The notes below the pieces were generated by a model. It was not told the DNA's origin. It worked only from the letters and a program-made list of their open reading frames with translations, and did no database searches. A stretch of 64,000 nucleotides of DNA from Theobroma cacao (taxonomy: Eukaryota; Streptophyta; Magnoliopsida; Malvales; Malvaceae). Each line of letters opens with the position of its first letter. The first letter of the stretch is position 1. The translations under genes and the position numbers were made by a program. Below are positions 57,377-64,000 of this stretch, in pieces. The stretch covers positions 34,610,167 to 34,674,166 of the forward strand of contig NC_030852.1 in assembly GCF_000208745.1 (NCBI RefSeq), given 5' to 3'.

Positions 57377-58001
57377 AATCTCAAAACCCTAACTCACTGT
57401 AAAGCCGGAATGGCGTTCAATCCCCTCAAACCTGATGTTATCCGCTTAGAGTTATACAGTGTGGCAGGGTGTAAGTTTTTTAAGTTACGCTACAGATATA
57501 ACAATGACACATCGGCTGTTCCCGAAATTCCATTTCTTTTAACTTTATTTGAAGTTTTGTTTTCCATGGAAAATTCTTTTCTTTGATGTTAAAACCCTTC
57601 TGAGCACATTTACATTAATATAATATAAAAAAATTCTTTTTTCCCTTTTCAAGAAAGAAAGGGAAACACACTTGTTGGATGGTGGCCTGAATTGAACCTA
57701 AATCTTGGAAAGGGTCAACATTAAACATTAATTGATTTACATATTGATTGGGAGGGAAAGAAGGTCTTTGGTAATAGATGAACGTTTTGATGTGATCTTC
57801 AACTATTTCATGTAAAATCCATACTAAACAGACATTATAAGAAGCAAGAAAAACAATGTGAATACGACTATATACATATATAGCTAAGTAGAAAGAATTT
57901 TCAAGTTACTATTTATCATTTTTTTTTAATTTTTTGCTTTGTGTACTGAAAATTCCTCTACATTGTGTACTCATCAGGACAAAATGTTCGGACAATGAGA
58001 T
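57377..58001. other. intergenic region, IF-1 upstream and CHX downstream
   Basis: About 0.6 kb with the IF-1 promoter and CHX 3' UTR; no other gene seen. Confidence 0.5.
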
Positions 58002-60768
58002 TTAGCTGGATTCTGAATCTTTGTCAGGTGATTCTTCCTCCATGTCTGAAGCCAAATTCAGAGATACACGGCCATGGTACTGTTGAACAACTAAGACTGA
58101 TGCTGTCGCTGAGAAATCTGGAGAAATCAGCAAACAACCTACAGGCCCCAGTTCTGGGCATTCACTTCTCCTCATTAAAGCTAAGGCCAACTCACCATCA
58201 GGCATTCGCCCCACGAGAACAAGATTGCAGCGGCTTGCCTCACGAATTGCAGCAAAGGTTTCTGTGGCATTTCGGACAGCCTTTTCCTCATATCTGACAG
58301 AGTCATCATTTGATATTTTCTGCTTAAACTTGGAAAGAAATTCTTCATCCAATGACATTGATTTGAGGCCGGAATTCTCTTGCATATCAATCCTAGCAAT
58401 TTCTCCAATAGTTTCAGGTTCCACTACAAAGCGAATAACATTTAAACTGATACCTGGGTGCTCAGCCATTCGAGCCCCATAAGCAAGGGCTTCACGATCA
58501 TCACAGCCCCCAAAGAAAAGAACTGTCATCGAAAGGGAAACATTGCTTGCAGATACATGGGTGGTTCCACCAAGCCCACGATCAACTAGAATTCCAATGG
58601 AACAAGGCGCATGTTCAAGAACCCTCTGATTCACCCAGCGGAAGTCTGTCCGCGTAGTCTCAAACGAACCATCCATTCTCTGGTGCTTATGGAATGGAAG
58701 AATTATGATCGCAGCTCTCTTTCTCTCAGCAGTGGTACAGATGTCCTCATGCATGTCAGCCATTGAAGAGATTGAAGTCATTGACCGGACAGTTACTTGA
58801 CTCAGTTGCTGGAAAGCTTCAAATGCCACAACAATATGGTCAGAATCTGAATGCCGACCCTTATTCCAGAAGGGAAGCCCATTTTTCCTTGCCTTGTGTA
58901 CCATTAATATAGCTGATGACCTCTCAGATAGTTCCATAAGGTGCAGAGCATACACAGAAAATCCTTCACGCTTCCCTACGCCTCGTGAAGCCTCAAGGAG
59001 ATTTATCATCGATGGGATATTTCTTGAGCTGTGGAAACAGGTCAATATTCTAAGTTGAGTATCTGGATTTTTTCTTTCGATGGTCCTATGCTTGTAGTCC
59101 ACTTTTCTGCTTCTTGCAGGCTTATATACAGCCATAACAACTGGTGTGGTAATGAATGTAGTGAAGAGAGCCATTAGAACCATAATGGCAAATGTCTGAT
59201 CATTCAGAACCTGAAAGTGAAAACAGCCAAAATGCATCATTTATTTCATAAAAACCATAATGAAACAAGGCAATGACTCTAGTCACTACAGGAGGAAAAC
59301 TCAATTTACCTTTCTATCCCTCCCAATATTCAGAACAATGAGTTCAACCAGCCCTTTAGTATTCATAAGGAACCCAAGCGCAAAAGCCTCACGAGCAGGA
59401 ACTTTGCAGGAAAGGGACACCACAACAGTCCCAACAATCTTCCCAAAACATGCTGTAAAAATCACCAAAGCCAGAAGACCCCAGGATTGAAGCCCTTGAA
59501 TTGTTGCAATGTTTGTCTTCAGTCCACTTGAAACAAAGTATAATGGCAAGAACAAACCAGATACAAGATCCTCAACTTTTTCCACAAGAGCACCGGCAAA
59601 TGGCCCTTCCTTTGGGAAAACAACTCCAACCACAAAAGCACCAAACATGGCATGAATTCCAATAGCATCAGTTACAAACCCGGCGGCCAGAACAGCAGCT
59701 AATGTAGCACATATGTATATCTCTTCTACTGGCTCACCTTCATGGCATCGATAAGCCATCCATTTGAATATTGGGGGTACAATGAAACTCAAACAAATGA
59801 CAAAAACACACCCAGACAAGAAGACCCACAGTGATGCAGCGGGAGAACTGTTAGATCCAGAAAGGGCAACAGCAAGAGCAAGTAGAATCCATGCAGCTAC
59901 ATCATTAACAGCTGCAGCTGACATAGCAATTCTTCCAACATCTGTCGTTAAAAGCTTCAGCTCTGCCAGAATGCGAGCTAAGACAGGAAAGGCAGTAATA
60001 GAAAGAGCAACACCCATGAACACGAGAAATGCAGAAGCATTGACACCTTTTGATATAGTTGCTTTGAGCAAAAATGAAGAGCCAATTCCTAATGCAAAAG
60101 GAAGCCCTATTCCAGCAACAGCAATTCCAAGGGCTGTTTTTCCAGTTCGACGGAGGGCTTTAAGATCTATCTCTAGACCAGCAAGGAATAAAAAGAAAAT
60201 GAGACCAATGTTTGCCAGAGTATCCAGTACAGTGAGACTCTTGGGTGGAAATATAGCTTGCAAGTAGCTCTTGCTTCTACCCAGAACAGATGGCCCAAGT
60301 AAAATTCCTCCCTGGTAGATGAGCAGTGAAATTTAAATCAATAGAATATTGTGTTACTTCCAGAAGCTATAGTAATTTTTTACTTAAAACATCTAAAAAA
60401 ATTGGAAATGTTTTTTAAATTTCAGATGGAAAAATTATTGAAGTGGGAAACTATAAACTTTTTGCCATAATTTGACATCAGATATACTGATAACTATACA
60501 TAAATAACGCTAACATGGGAAATCAATACATGGATATGTAGAAGTTTGAACATAGAAAGGAACTCACAATGATCTCTGCAATCACACGTGGCTGCCTTAT
60601 TGGCCTTAAAAGAAAAGCAAGGCCCCTTGTTAGTACAACTACCAGACATATCTGCACAATGGCAAGAGGAAGTGCATAATCAAGGGGGTTATCACCCTGG
60701 AAGAGGCCATTTGATGTAGCCTTCATTGGCGATGGACATTTCTGTCCAACTGTAGCATTAGAAGCCAT
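58002..60768 (-). CDS. CHX17: cation/H+ exchanger of the CHX16-18 group (CPA2 family)
   Basis: Exons (minus): 60768..60568, 60311..59310, 59210..58002; 2412 nt, 803 aa, in frame. An endomembrane K+/H+ antiporter type. The N-terminus carries [15 protein letters not shown]. It is followed by a 12-helix Na+/H+ exchanger domain with [59 protein letters not shown] (the Asn-Asp pair of the ion site) and [11 protein letters not shown]. The hydrophilic C-terminal half contains [40 protein letters not shown] and the tail DKDSESS. It matches Arabidopsis CHX17/CHX16 in sequence; next to dirigent genes it also matches both Arabidopsis loci (DIR6-CHX17, DIR5-CHX16). I cannot separate CHX16 from CHX17 from sequence alone. 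A splice acceptor 15 nt before the ATG indicates a leader intron. Confidence 0.95.
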
Positions 60769-60783
60769 TGCACTGGGACAATA

Positions 60784-62356
60784 CTAACAGAAAAGAGCAC
60801 TTCACGCTTCAGTTCCAGCAAAGAGATATAGCTTGAGATTAGGTGGAAAAAATGCCAAACAAACAGAAGGAGAAAAGGGGAAAGTTTTATGATTTTCTTA
60901 AACATGAGTTAGTTCATGTGAGATGGTGACAGCTTAGCATAAAAAATGAAAATTACGACAAAATTAGATAGTATTTAAATGCAGGAGAACTAAAGAAGAA
61001 ATTTAAAGCAAGCTATGCACCTGAAATAGATAAGCAAATTTGATCTAGTAAAGACAGGAACAAATTCACTTTATTATTCTGCTTTCAAGATATTTCAAGT
61101 TTTTTTTTTTGTTTTGATAAGCTTTCAGGATGTTTCAAGTAATGCAAAGTATGGCAATCTAATTTGCTCTCCTTTCTTTTCCTCTACTTATAAGCAGCCA
61201 AATATGAATCAGAAATGGGGTTAGAAGCCAAGGTGATAAATCAAATAATAGCATTCAAAACAGAAAACATAATTCTAGTAAAAATATGTTACAGTTTCAT
61301 TAGTGAGAAAGTAAGAAAAGCCAGGTTAAAAAAATTGAAAAAGAAAAAGACAGCCTCTAGCTCTAATACCATAATTTGATCCACTCAACCTCCCTTGGAG
61401 CTAAGATATGATTTTAAAACAAAAACATAGGAATTATTTTGCAAAAATTTGAAAATTGGAATGAAGAAACTTACTCAAATTATGAAAAGATACGTATGGA
61501 GCGCTCCAACTTTATAAGGTATTTATCCAGAGTTCCTACAAAAAAAAATAAATATGAGTAAACAGTTTGTAACTGAAGCAAGCAACAAAAAATAATCATA
61601 ATAAAAAGAACAATCTGAGTCGAGATCTACGAAGCAATTGGGACCGAATTCCTAATGGTAAAATGAAAAATTACAGAAAAGGTTTCAATTTTCAAAAATG
61701 GCTTAATCTTTTAACAAATAATTTAAAAATTAAACGGACTTTTATAAGAAATAGATGCAGAGTTTAAAGGATTTGCATTAGTTAATATATTAGCTAAAAC
61801 AATGACTTTACAACAAATCCTGATATAACAGAAAAGAAAACATTCTATTAAAGGTTTCAATTGAGGTTTTCTAAAATTCACGCCTCTTCGTTAAATACAG
61901 AAAAAGAAAACATAACAAAACGAACTATTTTTGGTTAATTTTCACTAAGCTTTTGAGTTTCTCGGCAGCCAAACAGAGCCAGATATAACAGATGCACATG
62001 AGCGTCATTAAAAAAAAAAAAAAACTACGCATTAAAAGTACATTCTATTTCCCTGGAGAAGTTATCTGTTGCATCGACAAACTGTAAACGAAAAATATAT
62101 GAAACCGCTGATTTAGGCGAGATATCAGGCATACTCAAATAGCATGCAAGATCCCAGAATTACCTATGAACTAAAAAGACAATCCATTTATCCAGAATTC
62201 GAGTGACACATCCCATAAAACTCAACAGGAATCAGAAACAGAGAAACAGAACAGAGTTTTTTTTTTTTTCTCTCTCTCCAAAAGAGCAGTTCACGAAATC
62301 AACAAAAAAAAAAAACAAGAAACACACTCTGCATTGTAGAGAATAATGGGCAATAC
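60784..62356 (-). other. leader (5' UTR) intron of the CHX gene
   Basis: On the minus strand a donor AAAAG|GTATTG at 62357/62356 and an acceptor TTCTGTTAG at 60784, 15 nt before the ATG, delimit about 1.57 kb. It consists largely of the duplicated block shared with the zinc-knuckle gene's leader intron. The 5' exon would start near 62.4-62.5 kb. Donor inferred by eye. Confidence 0.5.
60831..62030. repeat. copy B of the dispersed 1.2-1.3 kb duplication (pair at 25622-26935)
   Basis: Same orientation as copy A. Begins with AGCTTGAGATTAGGTGG (copy A AGCTAGAGATTAGGTGG) and ends soon after CGGCAGCCAAACAGAGCCAG and an A-run. Confidence 0.9.
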
Positions 62357-63881
62357 CTTTTTTTTACAAAAGAACCAATTTGGGTTCTCTTCACCCGATC
62401 GAGAGGTTTCCAGAGAAACAGGTCTTCCGGAGTTTAGATGAAAAAAACCGAGTAACGATGATATCAGAGATTTAAATAAATATTTTCTTTTGTGTTTTTT
62501 CGGATCACATTCACATGGGCATGCGTTTGGAAGATGCAGAGAGTTATTGACTTCGAATAGGACACCTGTAGTATACTATGATATCCTACTGGTTTTTAAG
62601 TTGGGAAGATAAAGAGGCACGCCTCCTTTTTGAGTTTTTATAAGTCTAAATCTCTTTCATTTGGATTTGACTTTTTCCACCGCTGTAATTGTGATGGGCT
62701 TTTTTTAGATTGGGTGGATTGCACTAATATTACTGATTTGAAAATTTAAAAAGTTTTTATGTAATTCAATTTGGATTCTTTATGGAATTTCCTTTCCTGT
62801 TTCAACTTTCTTTTTTAACATTTAAATTTCAAATGTCAAAATATCCGTCATTTATTAATATGAAAATATTGATATTGATCTCTATTGTCATTCCTAATTT
62901 GCCACCTCAGTTCCTTTTTAGAGTTTTAATTGCATTATCTAAAGTCAATTATGAAAGAAAATTTTTTTAATTGATTTATGTATTTATATCTCTATTTTAT
63001 ATATATATATATGATCTACAATTTCATATCAAATGACAGATAAATTGGCCATCCTATACTATATCAAATTAGTTTTTCGAAGAGAAAGCATTGACGTGTA
63101 ATATAAAAATTTATATAATATTTGCTGGATAAAGAAATTAACTGGAAGAAAAAGCAGCCAATCAGAGGGCGGGTCCCACATTTCGGTTGTGGGGATCACG
63201 ATGATCACCGTTCCAGTGTGACGGCGAAAGTGGGGATATATTTCTGTTCAAGAATGTGGACTGAAGCTGCTTTCCCTTTGGATTGAGCGGTCGTCCTCGT
63301 GTTTGATTCCTTAACTTGCTTTTCTAAAGGGGGGGGATTCTTGTCCGTCGTGGCACTTTTGCTGCTTTAAGAACTAGTTGAATGGATATAATCAAACGCC
63401 ATTACACCATATAAAACTAGCTAGATGCAAAATCTATTATCACTAACAAAGTCCTTTAGCCTTGAGCCTAATTATGCTGCCTTTCTTTTCTCAATTCTCC
63501 CGCAAATGCCATTAATAAATGGCAGCTCCCACGACATTTATAGAATCTTTGGTACAGGAAAGAACTAACTATTTTTTCTCTATTCTCTTTTTTTTTTTCC
63601 TAGTGTGGTTGACAATTGTCGCAAGGAATAATTAGTCTTAAATATTAATTAATTTTCAAAATCAACCAAAAGTCATACTTAACAAAAAGTATTTGCTATT
63701 TCATAGTAGACATTACATGGGTAGATCTGATCGTGAAAAGCACTAATCTGATGCTCTAGTGGCTAATGGCCTCACACCAATGACTGTTTTCTAGTTCCAC
63801 TCAGACCATCACTCTCCAAATAAGACGTGGTAAGCTGGCAACAAAATAAAACTCTCTCTCTCTCTCNTACTACTACTACTA

Positions 63882-63950
<69 letters not shown>

Positions 63951-64000
63951 TAAAGAATGGTCAACTTTCCTCGTGCTCTTACGTCCATTAAACGTTGCAA
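62357..64000. other. CHX upstream and intergenic region
   Basis: Likely CHX first exon and promoter up to about 62.6 kb, then AT-rich DNA. A GC-richer patch lies at 63160-63360. No gene recognised up to the window end. Confidence 0.45.
63852..63948. repeat. compound microsatellite (CT)n-(TAC)n-(CT)n
   Basis: A short CT run, one N (63867), about six TAC units, then about 30 CT units. Confidence 0.95.

Noticed and set aside
59764..60267. 167-codon open frame on the plus strand
   Set aside because: Antisense to CHX exon 2, low-complexity composition, no family features.

Overview
This is nuclear DNA of a flowering plant, most likely a rosid eudicot. The evidence is AT-rich intergenic DNA, GT-AG introns, a nuclear tRNA gene, plant-only families (KUP potassium transporter, CDPK, ALMT, dirigent, CHX) and a nuclear-encoded plastid IF-1. 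I cannot name the species. No prokaryotic genes, CRISPR arrays or viral genes were seen. Three single N bases (27177, 42623, 63867) mark unresolved positions.

Layout. 0-1.7 kb: 5' end of an unrecognised, probably plastid-targeted gene (minus). 2.9-7.7 kb: KUP/HAK/KT potassium transporter, KUP4/TRH1-like, 8 exons. 9.8-14.2 kb: calcium-dependent protein kinase orthologous to CPK3, 9 exons. 14.8 kb: tRNA-Gly(UCC). 18.4-21.7 kb: ALMT anion channel, the only plus-strand protein gene, 6 exons. 22.9-25.0 kb: protein with 10-11 WRKY19-type zinc-knuckle repeats (loricrin-like), with a 2-kb leader intron. 27.3-32.2 kb: gene-poor DNA with Helitron-like elements. 32.2-37.7 kb: PAM71/GDT1-like chloroplast Mn/Ca transporter, 12 exons. 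38.4-54.5 kb: a tandem array of dirigent genes, four apparently intact, two frameshifted and one fragment. 56.5-57.4 kb: nuclear gene for plastid translation factor IF-1, 2 exons. 58.0-60.8 kb: CHX16/17-type cation/H+ exchanger, 3 coding exons plus a leader intron. 61-64 kb: leader and intergenic DNA ending in a compound microsatellite.

I assembled exons by hand from splice signals and reading phase. The KUP (783 aa), CPK3 (531 aa), ALMT (540 aa), PAM71 (398 aa), IF-1 (148 aa) and CHX (803 aa) models all keep one frame from ATG to stop, which supports the exon calls.

The gene order combines two Arabidopsis neighbourhoods: KUP4-CPK3-...-DIR6-CHX17 on chromosome 4, and loricrin-like-PAM71-DIR5-CHX16 on chromosome 1 (loci from memory). 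The window therefore looks like an unfractionated version of a region that Arabidopsis duplicated and split.

The most interesting signals are these. (1) About 1.2-1.3 kb of homologous sequence lies in the leader introns of two unrelated genes 35 kb apart, the zinc-knuckle gene and CHX, in the same orientation. (2) Two dirigent genes differ by one synonymous base while their flanks have diverged visibly, which suggests gene conversion, and a long inverted-repeat element sits exactly between the two duplicated blocks. (3) Several dirigent copies have decayed, and there is a footprint of a lost one. (4) Miniature Helitron-like elements are present at two sites.
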